A stretch of DNA of 45,652 bases from Thermoplasmata archaeon. GTDB taxonomy: Archaea > Thermoplasmatota > Thermoplasmata > Lutacidiplasmatales > UBA184. A program made the translations under genes and the position numbers. A model generated the notes under the pieces. It saw nothing but the letters and a program-made list of their open reading frames with translations, was not told where the DNA came from and did not search any database. The stretch's first letter is position 1. Each line of letters starts with the position of its first letter. Positions 33,674 to 41,810 of this stretch are shown in pieces. The stretch covers positions 1 through 45,652 of the forward strand of contig JAKIVS010000016.1 of the NCBI GenBank assembly GCA_022750435.1. Direction: 5' to 3'.

Positions 33674-34579
33674 ATGTCGCGACCGGTCCTGACGGAGGAG
33701 GCCGAGCAGGAGGACCGGGAGGACCGCGACAAGATCCACCACGCGGAGTCGAAGCTTCGCGACCTGTACAACCGCCGGGCCGCCCTGTTGGACCAGGTCC
33801 ACCAGCTCTCGGACGGCCAGCGCGACCTGTTCGAGGAGCGCCAGCGGCGTCAGAACGCCGTCGAGGAGGTCTACCAGGCCCACCAGGCCATTGGGAACCG
33901 ACTCTCCGAGCTCCGTCGCGCTCGGGACTCGGCCCGCTCGAAGCTCGACGAAGCTGTCGTGAGCGCGCGCATGGTCCGCGGCGAGATGCCGAAGGGCGAC
34001 CACGCGACGCCCGATCAGATCCGCAAGGAGATGGAGAGCCTCGAGCACCGCCAGCAAACGACCGCGCTCCCCCTGAAGGACGAGAATGCGCTCATCGACC
34101 GGATGCGGATGCTGAAGACGCAGCTCGCCGCCGCGGAGAAGGACCGCGCGGCGATCCAGGCGGTCTTCGCGAAACGGAAGGAAGCCGAGGACGCCGTCCG
34201 CGCCCGGAAGATTGAGTTGGACGCGATCCAGACCGAGTTCGAGCGCCTCCGCATCGAGCGCGAGCAGGCGATGGCCTCGATCCGGGACCGGCTCGTCGAT
34301 GTGGGCGGCCTCCTCGCCCAGGTCCGGGAGAAGGCGAAGGAGCGCGGCGCCGTCATGCTTCGTGTCGACGCCTTCTCCGAGGAGATCCGCACGCTCGAGC
34401 GGGACGTGAACGCCCGCATCCGCGCTTCCCGCGACCGCCGCCAGGAGGCGAAGCGGACCGTCGTCGACTACAACCGCGAGGTCCGACGGAACGTCGCCGG
34501 CGAGGGCGCCTACGCCCAGGCCGCCGAGCAACAGCTCGAAGAATTGATGAAACGCGGCCGGGTCACCCTGCGCGGGTAA
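33674..34579 (+). CDS. Long coiled-coil protein (COG1340-like)
   Basis: Nearly the whole 301-residue protein is charged and heptad-rich, with no membrane helix, Cys cluster or nucleotide-binding motif. Length and pattern resemble the archaeal uncharacterised coiled-coil family COG1340; this match is from memory of the pattern. The ATG at 33674 is preferred to the ATG at 33650 (which overlaps the larB stop) because a TATA-like CTTTTTGA lies about 28 nt upstream of 33674. It is convergent with the FKBP gene. Function is unknown. Confidence 0.78.
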   Translation: MSRPVLTEEAEQEDREDRDKIHHAESKLRDLYNRRAALLDQVHQLSDGQRDLFEERQRRQNAVEEVYQAHQAIGNRLSELRRARDSARSKLDEAVVSARMVRGEMPKGDHATPDQIRKEMESLEHRQQTTALPLKDENALIDRMRMLKTQLAAAEKDRAAIQAVFAKRKEAEDAVRARKIELDAIQTEFERLRIEREQAMASIRDRLVDVGGLLAQVREKAKERGAVMLRVDAFSEEIRTLERDVNARIRASRDRRQEAKRTVVDYNREVRRNVAGEGAYAQAAEQQLEELMKRGRVTLRG

Positions 34580-34586
34580 CGGCCGA

Positions 34587-35546
34587 TTAGGCGGCCGTCG
34601 TCGGCACGACGACGGGCGTGAACAGCTCGACGACCTTGACGATGAAGATCAGCGTCTGGCCGCCGACTTCCTGGTTGTAGTCCTCCGTGTAGGTCCCGGT
34701 GACCGGGTCGACCGAGCTCACGATGTACCGGGTCGACGTCGCCCCGCCACAGCTCACTCCGGGCGAGTTCGTCCCCGCCACGTGGCCCGCCTGGGAGGCG
34801 CTGAGCTGGTTGACGAGGGTGATCTCCCCCGTGCCGTTCGCGGAGGCCGAGACGTTCGTGACGAGGACCCCCCAGCTGCTCGGGTGGCCGACGTCGCCGA
34901 CCTGGGCGAGGTTCTCGAGGGTGACGGAGGTCGCGTTCGCGCTGAGAATCTGGACCGACCAGCCGTAGTGCGGGTCGGTGAACGTCGTGCCCGTGGTGGC
35001 GAGGACCCCGGGGTACGCCGCCTGGAAGGCGGTTCCCGCGAGCGTTTGGAGCACGGGGATCTGGAATTGGAGGGGGAGCACGACCGAGCAGGGGTACGCG
35101 GCGTACCCCAGCGAGGGGGGGACGACGATGGCGTGGGAGACGTTGGTGGGGAGACCGACGAGCCCCTGCCAGAACCCCGGGACGACGCTCGAGAAGCTGT
35201 AGTTGTTCAGCGTCTCGTTCGCCGTCGTGATCGAACCGACGTGCACCCCGAGGAGGGTGTAGGTCGACGGACCGCCGCGGAACCCGAACTGGAGCGCCTT
35301 TGGCCACGTGGCGTTGTTCGTGGCGACGGTGTAGACCGAGGTATCGAACACCTTCCCCTGCTCCGGGCCCGACCCAAGAATGCCGATGTAGGAGACGGTC
35401 ACGTTGTCGCCGATTTGCACGACGGTCTGGGAGGGCGTCGACGGGGGGAGATTGCGGTAGTAGAGGTATCCCGTCCCCACGCCCGCGCCCACCAGGACGA
35501 CGACGACGAGGACGACGAAGGGGAGGTAGGAGGGCTCGTTCGCCAT
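34587..35546 (-). CDS. Membrane-anchored FKBP-type peptidyl-prolyl isomerase
   Basis: The 319-residue protein has one N-terminal membrane helix (about residues 9-30), then an FKBP domain exposed outside the cell. The FKBP landmarks are VQIGDNVTVSYIGILG, FDTSVYTVAT, SVVPGFWQGLVGL and VPPSLGYAAYP. A second domain of about 140 residues follows, with an insert-in-flap-like arrangement and several Asn-X-Ser/Thr sequons. It probably assists folding of secreted or surface proteins such as the one encoded at 1089-5078; that link is inference. Two Cys (CSVV and SCGG) could pair. The 5' leader may be structured. Confidence 0.85.
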   Translation of the reverse strand: MANEPSYLPFVVLVVVVLVGAGVGTGYLYYRNLPPSTPSQTVVQIGDNVTVSYIGILGSGPEQGKVFDTSVYTVATNNATWPKALQFGFRGGPSTYTLLGVHVGSITTANETLNNYSFSSVVPGFWQGLVGLPTNVSHAIVVPPSLGYAAYPCSVVLPLQFQIPVLQTLAGTAFQAAYPGVLATTGTTFTDPHYGWSVQILSANATSVTLENLAQVGDVGHPSSWGVLVTNVSASANGTGEITLVNQLSASQAGHVAGTNSPGVSCGGATSTRYIVSSVDPVTGTYTEDYNQEVGGQTLIFIVKVVELFTPVVVPTTAA

Positions 35547-35560
35547 GCAGAGTCTCTAAC

Positions 35561-35634
35561 GGGGGGGAATGGGGGTCAGCCTGTCGCGTGTCTCGTCACG
35601 GGGATCGGAGAGACAGGTGTTCCTCATTCCCCCG
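35561..35634. repeat. Nested inverted repeats in the FKBP leader region
   Basis: GGGGGAATG (35563-35571) is exactly inverted as CATTCCCCC (35625-35633). Inside it CCTGTC (35580-35585) pairs with GACAGG (35612-35617), and TGTCTC (35589-35594) could alternatively pair with GAGACA (35610-35615). In an RNA read on the minus strand this is a long hairpin ending about 16 nt before the FKBP start codon. Confidence 0.55.
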
Positions 35635-35650
35635 CCCCCGAACCGGAGGG

Positions 35651-35660
35651 GGATATAAAT
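35651..35660. promoter_or_regulatory. TATA-like element upstream of the FKBP leader
   Basis: GGATATAAAT on the plus strand reads ATTTATATCC on the minus strand, so direction is ambiguous. Read leftward it would start transcription near 35630 and give the FKBP gene a leader of about 84 nt containing the nested inverted repeats. Read rightward it would start near 35682, where no convincing plus-strand gene is visible. Confidence 0.45.
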
Positions 35661-35685
35661 GCCCGGCCGGGCGAAAATGGCGGGT

Positions 35686-35967
35686 CTATCGACGGGAGTT
35701 TCGGCGGACCCACCGGAGGAGCCGCGCCCCGGGCGAGGTCGACTCGACCGCCCAGCACGGGAAGGTGAGTCCCGTCGGGCCGACCAGGGCGAGAAGGCTC
35801 ACGACCGGGAGGGCGACCGCCGTGAGGCTGCCCGGATTCGCCGGGACGAATTGCAGGAGCCCGCCGTTCGAGCCGCGGGTCACCACGGCGACGACGGCGA
35901 GGCCGGAACCGGCGCCCAAGAGGGCGACCCGGCGGGCGGCGGACGAGAGAGGCCCGAGGAATCCCAT
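35686..35967 (-). CDS. Small two-helix membrane protein
   Basis: The 93-residue protein has two predicted membrane helices (about residues 14-30 and 46-69) and a basic C-terminal tail (RLLRWVRRNSRR), which should be cytosolic. I recognise no family. The ATG at 35967 lies about 33 nt after a minus-strand TATA box (TTGATATACAA), consistent with a short leader. A plus-strand frame across the same DNA is very Arg/Glu/Gly-rich and is judged to be a shadow. Confidence 0.55.
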   Translation of the reverse strand: MGFLGPLSSAARRVALLGAGSGLAVVAVVTRGSNGGLLQFVPANPGSLTAVALPVVSLLALVGPTGLTFPCWAVESTSPGARLLRWVRRNSRR

Positions 35968-35994
35968 GGCGAATTATGCGTATTTGTGCGCATG

Positions 35995-36005
35995 TTGTAT
36001 ATCAA
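35995..36005 (-). promoter_or_regulatory. TATA box of the small membrane-protein gene
   Basis: The minus strand reads TTGATATACAA, centred about 33 nt before the ATG at 35967, predicting a leader of about 7 nt. A second AT-rich block closer to the gene (CACAAATACG) is too near the start to serve alone. Confidence 0.45.
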
Positions 36006-36117
36006 GCTACCCGCGGTGACCCAGGCGCAGGATGCGTGAGAACCGGCGGGGTTTGATCCCGAACGAAATCACCCTCCCAGGGGAAGACCCAGGACCTGGA
36101 TGGCCGCGGTCCCCCGT

Positions 36118-36684
36118 TCAGGGGCTGATCTCGCAGTGGGCGGTCTGACCGGGGAGGAATACGGGCAGGTTCGCCGGGCCGGGGCCGAGGAAGAACACCA
36201 ACCCACCGGACATGCAGATTCCGGGGGGAGTGAATATCGAGAACACCATTCCCTTCTCCAATCCGGCTCCGTTCGGGGTATTCCAGAGAGGCCCGCCTCC
36301 GTCCAACCCGAAAACCGCAATACGGGCGCTCGAGGTCCCAGCCTGGTACACCCCAACCGTCCAGTTCGCATTCGGCTCAATCGCACCATCGAGGTGCGGT
36401 TCAACCCCAATTGCGACCGCGGAAAGTGGGACGTTCCCAGTGACCCCGAGGATTGTCACGTTCGTGAGGTTCCCCCGGGACGTCGGGTAGATTCCCGCGG
36501 TGCCCGCTTGGAAGCATCCGGCGGAGGAATTCGCGCACATTGAGGGAGTCGCCGGAGCAAGGGCCACCACGACTGCCCAGACGGTGGCCACCACCACGAT
36601 CGCGACGACGGCAACTACCACCAGTCGCCGGGTCCGGCTCGGGTGCGGACCAGGCTCCCCGTCCGAGAGAAATGCGTGCGACAC
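36118..36684 (-). CDS. Membrane-anchored extracellular protein of unknown function
   Basis: The 188-residue protein has a short basic N terminus, one strongly hydrophobic helix (about residues 20-44, LVVVAVVAIVVVATVWAVVV) and an extracellular domain with four Cys (MCANSSAGC, ICMSG, HCEIS) and several Asn-X-Ser/Thr sequons. The helix after a short charged N terminus is also compatible with an archaeal type IV pilin-like anchor, but I see no clear pilin cleavage site. The start is a GTG at 36684. I do not recognise the ectodomain. The 150-bp gap on its 3' side holds only the promoter of the next gene. Confidence 0.7.
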   Translation of the reverse strand: MSHAFLSDGEPGPHPSRTRRLVVVAVVAIVVVATVWAVVVALAPATPSMCANSSAGCFQAGTAGIYPTSRGNLTNVTILGVTGNVPLSAVAIGVEPHLDGAIEPNANWTVGVYQAGTSSARIAVFGLDGGGPLWNTPNGAGLEKGMVFSIFTPPGICMSGGLVFFLGPGPANLPVFLPGQTAHCEISP

Positions 36685-36822
36685 TAGGGAACGACAAACT
36701 CCCGAGAGTACGAGTAGATTCCGCCAAACGAGTGCTTGGACTTTAGGGACGTTGAGCGGAGGTGGCTCTCATCTGACGGCCTATCGGACGTCGCGTTCGA
36801 ACTCCGGACGGTCGTTCAAATG

Positions 36823-37773
36823 CTAGGATCGTCGGAGCTTCCCGACAACCGGCTCTTCAACGGCCCCGGACTCCTCGAGTCGGCCGAGAAGCTCCTCGGC
36901 CCGCTGGGCTGTCACGCCCGTTCGGGCGGCCGCCCGCACAACTTCGTTCAGGTCTGCATATCCGTCGGCGGACTTGTCGGCCAACTGGTCGATGACGTCG
37001 AGGAAGGCGGACTCCTCCGCGCGCTCGGCGGCCGACGGGAGCCCCGGGGGCGGAGGTGGGGTCGTGCGGGTGATACGGACGGCCGGCGGAGGAGCGGCAG
37101 GTTCGTCCTGGGGAGTGCCCGACAGCATCGGCGCGGGGTCTGGCAGGCCGAGAGCCAGTTCGCCCGAGACGGTGCGAAGTGTTGCGCGCAGCAGGGGCTG
37201 GTAACCTCTTCGGTCCACGTTCGGGTAGCGCTGGCGCGCCTCTTGGGCCGAACGGACCCAGAGGGCGGGAAATCCGGGAACCGGGGTGTTTGCGCCCCTG
37301 ATGTCGTCCGCGAGGGTTGCCATCAATCGAAGGCGTTGCGACGTCTGCTCGACGGCGTCCGCCAGGTGTCCCCGCACCTCCTCGGCCGAGACGGGGCGGA
37401 TTGCCTCGGCCCGGACCGAGGCGTATCCGGCCCCGTCACGCCCCCGGAACAAGTGGACCTTGCCCACCACAACGGCGGGTGTGGGGACCGTCACCGTTCG
37501 GAGGGCGGCGAGCGCGCGCGGTTGGAACCCTCCCGCGGTGACCGAAATGGTCCCGGTGGGGTCGGTCAGCTTGGCCCGGAAGAACGGATTCTCCGGGTCC
37601 CTCCCGACCGCCTCGGCCTGGGAGAGGACGCCGCTGACGAGCACCCGGTTCATCCGGGCGCCCAGCGGGCTGATCAGATACGACGCCGCTCGATCGCCGA
37701 CCCCCTTCTCCTCCTCGACGGAAGCGCCGAACTCCTGCGCCAGGACCCGCCAAGCGGTTTCGCGGCCGGTCAC
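36823..37773 (-). CDS. RPA-associated OB-fold protein (COG3390-like)
   Basis: The 316-residue protein resembles the archaeal RPA-associated proteins that are always encoded next to an RPA gene and bind it. An OB fold is visible at about residues 40-125 (RMNRVLVSGVLSQAEAVG, then RAKLTDPTGTISVTAGGF and VVVGKVHLF). A Pro-rich linker (about 220-245) leads to a C-terminal winged-helix-like segment (AFLDVIDQLADKSADGYADL and beyond). The GTG at 37773 overlaps the RPA stop by 4 bp, so the two are translationally coupled, as expected for subunits of one single-stranded-DNA-binding complex. Confidence 0.82.
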   Translation of the reverse strand: MTGRETAWRVLAQEFGASVEEEKGVGDRAASYLISPLGARMNRVLVSGVLSQAEAVGRDPENPFFRAKLTDPTGTISVTAGGFQPRALAALRTVTVPTPAVVVGKVHLFRGRDGAGYASVRAEAIRPVSAEEVRGHLADAVEQTSQRLRLMATLADDIRGANTPVPGFPALWVRSAQEARQRYPNVDRRGYQPLLRATLRTVSGELALGLPDPAPMLSGTPQDEPAAPPPAVRITRTTPPPPPGLPSAAERAEESAFLDVIDQLADKSADGYADLNEVVRAAARTGVTAQRAEELLGRLEESGAVEEPVVGKLRRS

Positions 37774-38945
37774 GGCGCGCCTCCCTCGAGAGACGCGAGA
37801 ACGTCCCGGGCGCGGGCTCGCGGGTCCGCGGGCTCGAACTCGAGGAAGTCCGGATACACCGTGACGCCGAAATCGTCCGCCGACCCGCGCCCACGGACTC
37901 GGACCCGGCGGCCGAACAACGTCTCGAACAGTTCCTCCTCGAGGACGGTCGGGTCGGGGTTGGCCCGCATCGTCGCGAGACACTGCTCGAGGGTGCGACC
38001 CCACAACCGCTCGGTTTCCGGACGGCCGGCCTGGACCGTGAGCGTGCCGGTCCCATCGTCCACGACGAGACGGGCCCGGATGTCCGGCTCGGGCTGGACC
38101 GTTCCGTGCACGCGGCACAGACCCTGCCGCACGGCGCGCCGGCATTCTGGGCATCGGTTGACGAGCCCGGATGGAGGAAGGAGACCGACAATGACGCCCT
38201 GGAACTCCAGCAGTTCGCCGCCGCGGCTCGCCTCGACGTCCGCGATCGATCGAACGGCCCCGCGGGCGGCGGACTCGGCCGACGGGAGCCCGTCCCCCGG
38301 CACCCGTCGAACGGCCGAGCGCTCGTCGAGGACGAGTTGCGGTCGGCCCCGGAAGGCGCGGGCGTACCCTCCGGAGACGTCGATCGCCTCACCCGTCTTG
38401 AGCCCGAAATCCGACCAGGCGGTGAAGGCGAGCGCGCCGCTCGCGTCTGCGACGACCCCCTCGTGGAGGAGGCGGCGGTCCTCGCCGACGCTCACGGTCT
38501 TCGGGGCGACGCGAACGACCCGCGCCACGATCCGGAACCCGTCCTCGCCGTCGCGGATCTCGGCGAGGGGGCGGAGCGGAATGTCCTCGGGGCGTACCAC
38601 GGGGAGGTCGGCGTCGCCGGCGGGGGCGACCCGGCTCTTCCAGTTGAACGAAACCTCGAGCCGACCCTGGTACTCGCGCACCTGCACGTTGACCGCGCGG
38701 AGGATCTCCCCGCGTTCGATCGGGTCGCTCGGCGGGTCCCACCAGGTGAACCGGACGGAGGCGGTCCCGTCCGACAGCAATCCCGAGAGGACCGGTCGGC
38801 GCCCGCCGTCGGACTTTCGGACGATCTCCCGCCGCTCGGCGGTGACGACGCGCGCCACGATCGAGACCGGCACGTCGTTCGCCCGGAGGTCGCGAAGGCG
38901 GACCTCGACGGGAGGAGTTCCTTCGACGGGGGGAGAGAGCGACAT
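37770..38945 (-). CDS. rpa: Replication protein A, single-stranded-DNA-binding protein
   Basis: The 391-residue protein has three apparent OB folds (about residues 15-110, 125-215 and 235-350) and a zinc-finger motif in the third (CPECRRAVRQGLCRVHG, a Cys-Cys-Cys-His set), the layout of euryarchaeal RPA1/RPA3-type proteins. It would protect single-stranded DNA in replication and repair. The RPA-associated gene follows with a GTGA overlap. A minus-strand TATA-like CTTTTATGC (about 38981-38990) lies about 41 nt before the ATG, giving a leader of about 15 nt. Confidence 0.9.
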   Translation of the reverse strand: MSLSPPVEGTPPVEVRLRDLRANDVPVSIVARVVTAERREIVRKSDGGRRPVLSGLLSDGTASVRFTWWDPPSDPIERGEILRAVNVQVREYQGRLEVSFNWKSRVAPAGDADLPVVRPEDIPLRPLAEIRDGEDGFRIVARVVRVAPKTVSVGEDRRLLHEGVVADASGALAFTAWSDFGLKTGEAIDVSGGYARAFRGRPQLVLDERSAVRRVPGDGLPSAESAARGAVRSIADVEASRGGELLEFQGVIVGLLPPSGLVNRCPECRRAVRQGLCRVHGTVQPEPDIRARLVVDDGTGTLTVQAGRPETERLWGRTLEQCLATMRANPDPTVLEEELFETLFGRRVRVRGRGSADDFGVTVYPDFLEFEPADPRARARDVLASLEGGAP

Positions 38946-39074
38946 GAAGGGGGCCGTCGAGGGCCGAGGAGCGCGGGGCGGGCATAAAAGAAACCTCGGC
39001 CGGACGAACGGTGGCCCGTCCGGCGCGCCGGTCGGCGGCTTTGTAGCCTAATCGTCGTCGGCGTACCCATTTCC

Positions 39075-40400
39075 CTACGGGCCCTCGGGTTCTCCTACGA
39101 ACGGAATCGCCCCCATGGGTTGGTTCCGAAGGAAGTCGGGGATGATCCCGTGCTCGAACATCTCGTGGATGACAACCGTCAGGTTGTACGCGAGCGCCTT
39201 AGCCAGCAGCTCGTTGACCTGAGAGGTTGGTGTCCGTGACCGCAGGGTTTCGCCGAACTTGCGTTTCACCGCCGAAAACACCGACTCGACGTTCGACCGC
39301 CGGTGATACTTGGCTTCGAACTCGTCCCGATGCATCTGGAAGAACAGGAAGGCCTTACGCCAGAGTTGAGCCCGGGCCTTGCCGTTCCCGACTGCTCGTC
39401 GGTTTACTGTCCGACCGGTCGCGTTCGATTTGAACGGCACGTAAAGGTCGAACCCAATCTCTTCCGCGAGGGCATAGCTCGAGCGGGCCGAGTACGCTTT
39501 GTCGGCGTAGACCTCCTGGAGCTTCACACCGGCGCTCGCTGCCGCTCGGATTAGCGGCTCAAACTGGGGGTTGTCGCCTCCATCCTTGTCCGTGACCGCC
39601 AAGCGGACAATGATGTGCGTCCCTACGCCGACCAGGGCGTGGGCCTTGAGCCATACATTCTCGCGCCTTTCGCCATGCTTTTCTCCGAGCCAGGCGCTGA
39701 AAGACGTTGTCCGGAATCCCGTCGAATCCGGGGCGAAGCCCACCTCGATCGCGGCGAGGGGAAGGGCCGAGCGAGTAATCAGATCGTGGAGGATGGGAGT
39801 GATATCGGGCCTGCTCAGGACTTCCGACGACACGGTGTAGTGGGGTGCCTTGGAGAGTTGACCCCGCTCTTTGGCGAACCCGAAGAGGCCGCGGGCCCGC
39901 CGGCAGGACAACTGGGAGTAGACCTTCTGGACCGCGCAGAAGAGCTGATCAGAGATAGGTAGGGGCGGGCGACCAGCCTTGTGTAGATCGCGGAGCGGCT
40001 CGGGAACCCCGGATACCAGGTTGCACAGTAGGACGTCGAAAAGCCGAAGCTCTTCGGTCTGCGCCTTGTCGTACGCCGCCCAAGCTTGTTGGTAAAGGAT
40101 TGGGACGCGCTCGGAAGTTGTCTCGCCAGAGGTCAACGAGGTCTGCTTTTCCAGGTAGAAACGGACTGAAGCCAGGTGCTTGCATGGAAGGTGCCTCTCA
40201 ACGAAATCCCCGCAGTTGCATTCGGGCGCAGCCCCCCCGAGTGCCACCTTGTACGCGCCCGGGCCGCTCTGGGACTTGACAATAAAGAGGTCGTCCCCGA
40301 CTCGCTCCACTGCGCCCGGCACATCCGCGATTCGCCGCCCCTTCTCCAGCCTGTCCCCATCAAATCCCCGGGGGACAGAGACTTCTCCGCCAAATCGCAT
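39075..40400 (-). mobile_element. IS4/IS5-like DDE transposase with N-terminal SWIM zinc finger
   Basis: The 441-residue protein begins with a SWIM domain (CNCGD with Cys61 and Cys63, then CKH with Cys73 and His75), followed by a DDE transposase core: Asp225 in FAPDSTGFRT, Asp300 in VYADKAYSA and Glu372 in RRSNVESVFSAVKRKFGETL. It appears intact. The RRSNVES segment is typical of IS4/IS5/IS1182-like enzymes. Imperfect terminal inverted repeats and a target duplication could not be identified, so the ends of the element are not defined and the coordinates given are those of the gene. A TATA box lies about 36 nt upstream. It marks the beginning of the accessory-looking region. Confidence 0.85.
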
Positions 40401-40411
40401 AGGTCTCCTGC

Positions 40412-40452
40412 GCTACCTATTATGGCACCTACATATTTAAACGAGAGGTAGC
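40412..40452 (-). promoter_or_regulatory. Transposase promoter flanked by a GCTACCT/AGGTAGC inverted repeat
   Basis: The minus-strand TATA block GTTTAAATATGT (40431-40442) is centred about 36 nt before the transposase ATG. It is bracketed by GCTACCT (40412-40418) and its exact inverse AGGTAGC (40446-40452). The arrangement suggests a binding site that could block the promoter. Confidence 0.45.
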
Positions 40453-40522
40453 GGATACTGCCTCTTATTAGGTATAATAGACTAATATAGGACATCGACC
40501 TATTCTTAGGTTGCTGGCGTCT

Positions 40523-40777
40523 ATGGAGACCACGAAGGTCGTCACTGCTCAGTCGGCGAGTAAGTCACTCCGAACGACCATTCCGGCCGGGATTGCGCGC
40601 CAGTTCGGGATTGGGGCAGGATCGGTCCTGGGGTGGGAGATAGAAGCTCGGGACAATCAGCTTAGGATTGTAGTTCACCCAATCGTGATTATGGCGACGG
40701 CGCAGGAGCTTGGGCCTCCCCAGCCTGACTCGAGCGAGAGGAAGATGCGGAAGAGTCGTAAGCGCGGACGCGGCTAA
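40523..40777 (+). CDS. AbrB/MazE-type DNA-binding protein
   Basis: The 84-residue protein has a swapped-hairpin AbrB-type fold at residues 1-48: VTAQSASKSLRTTIPAGIAR, then FGIGAGSVLGWEIEA and a strand with NQLRIVVHP. The C-terminal 30 residues are Lys/Arg-rich (MRKSRKRGRG). Such proteins act as transcription regulators or as antitoxins; no toxin gene of usual size follows, so regulator is favoured. I chose the ATG at 40523 over a TTG at 40511. It is divergent from the transposase across a 122-bp AT-rich gap that contains inverted repeats, so it may regulate the transposase; that is inference. Confidence 0.75.
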   Translation: METTKVVTAQSASKSLRTTIPAGIARQFGIGAGSVLGWEIEARDNQLRIVVHPIVIMATAQELGPPQPDSSERKMRKSRKRGRG

Positions 40778-40955
40778 CGGCTGGGCCGGCTCGACCGTCC
40801 GCTCGGCCGGGCCACGTCCCGCCACTACATCTTTCGATTGCGACAGGTCTCTCCGCCCCCGGGCCCATTGAAGTGCGGGGGCGCTCCGACGGGTTCTGTT
40901 AAACCGGAGGCGCCCGGTTCGGGCTGTTAAGTCACGGCACCCGGGAATAGTGGGT

Positions 40956-41750
40956 CTATATTTCTCGGATGAGATCGAGGCGGAAAGGGACCCCGCTCTT
41001 CGTCTCACGATATGTGTCCGCGACTAGTGTCGCGAGGTCGTTGAGGGTCAGGTTAGCCGGGTCCCGAAACCTTGCCCACTCGTCCCGCGCTTGGTTGCCT
41101 AGCTTCGTGGCGCCCGCCTGCCGGACTATGTCGACCCACTCATCGGCGGCGTTCCGTCCCTCGGTCGCGACGGTTTGGATAATCTCCATCGCCGCCCCGA
41201 ACGCGGTGCCGTCGTAGCCGGCGTAGTTCTCCAGAATCCAGAGCGCCCACCCGAGCGCGGTATGGGCAACCAACCAACCGTAAGCCCCCCTGGCTGCGAA
41301 GGCCCGCTCCCGGTTGCCATCCTCTGATGCGGTGAGCCTTCCCGCGTTATGCTGGCCGTTAAGCATGCTGAGTATCCCTGCCTCGGCCATTAGCATCGAA
41401 CCCGGCCGGTCGCGCGTGGTGAACGCGATCCAGACCCGGTCGCGCATTGTCTTCCACCGGTTGAGCAGCTCGCTGGATACCGCCGGCTCCGACGGGCCAG
41501 GCGGTTCGATCTTGCCGGCGGCCGCCGACCCGCGTGGGTATCGGAACAGGTGTCCCGCGAGGAGTAGCTCAGCAGCTGCACCGACGGCCAAGACGGCGAT
41601 CGCGGCCTCATACCACGAGACGGTCGCGCCCGTAACGTAGGGAACAACTCCGAGGATTACCAAGACCCCGGTCAGCACCGCGGTCGCGTAGATCGTCCAA
41701 TGGGGCCGCGCCCGAGCATGGGATCCGTCGTCCGCACCGTCGGCCGCCAC
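40956..41750 (-). CDS. Membrane protein with C-terminal helical domain, unknown function
   Basis: The 264-residue protein has two membrane helices near the N terminus (about residues 18-40 and 46-66) and a cytosolic, mainly helical C-terminal domain (about 90-264) with no nucleotide-binding or metal motif that I recognise. The architecture of two helices plus a soluble domain occurs in membrane effectors and sensors, but no specific function can be assigned. The ATG at 41750 follows a TATA box by about 26 nt, so it is leaderless. A perfect 7-bp inverted repeat lies just upstream. Use of codons ending in A or T is more frequent than in the housekeeping genes. Confidence 0.65.
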   Translation of the reverse strand: MAADGADDGSHARARPHWTIYATAVLTGVLVILGVVPYVTGATVSWYEAAIAVLAVGAAAELLLAGHLFRYPRGSAAAGKIEPPGPSEPAVSSELLNRWKTMRDRVWIAFTTRDRPGSMLMAEAGILSMLNGQHNAGRLTASEDGNRERAFAARGAYGWLVAHTALGWALWILENYAGYDGTAFGAAMEIIQTVATEGRNAADEWVDIVRQAGATKLGNQARDEWARFRDPANLTLNDLATLVADTYRETKSGVPFRLDLIREI

Positions 41751-41770
41751 GACCGCGCGTCGCCCGGTGG

Positions 41771-41810
41771 CACTTTAACCTGCCGGGACACGGCGGTGTT
41801 CAGAACACCG
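41771..41810 (-). promoter_or_regulatory. TATA box plus palindromic site upstream of the 264-residue membrane protein
   Basis: The minus-strand TATA block GGTTAAAGTG (41771-41780) is centred about 26 nt before the ATG. The palindrome CGGTGTTCAGAACACCG (41794-41810) has perfect 7-bp arms around CAG and starts 14 bp upstream of the TATA box, a place where activators or repressors commonly bind. Confidence 0.5.

Noticed and set aside
35659-36039. 126-codon plus-strand frame downstream of a TATA-like element
   Set aside because: Arg/Glu/Gly-rich shadow composition; the minus strand encodes two membrane helices and has its own TATA box.
39047-40472. CCTAAT / ATTAGG as terminal inverted repeats of the transposon
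   Set aside because: Only 6 bp with no matching flanks and no target duplication, so chance is sufficient explanation.
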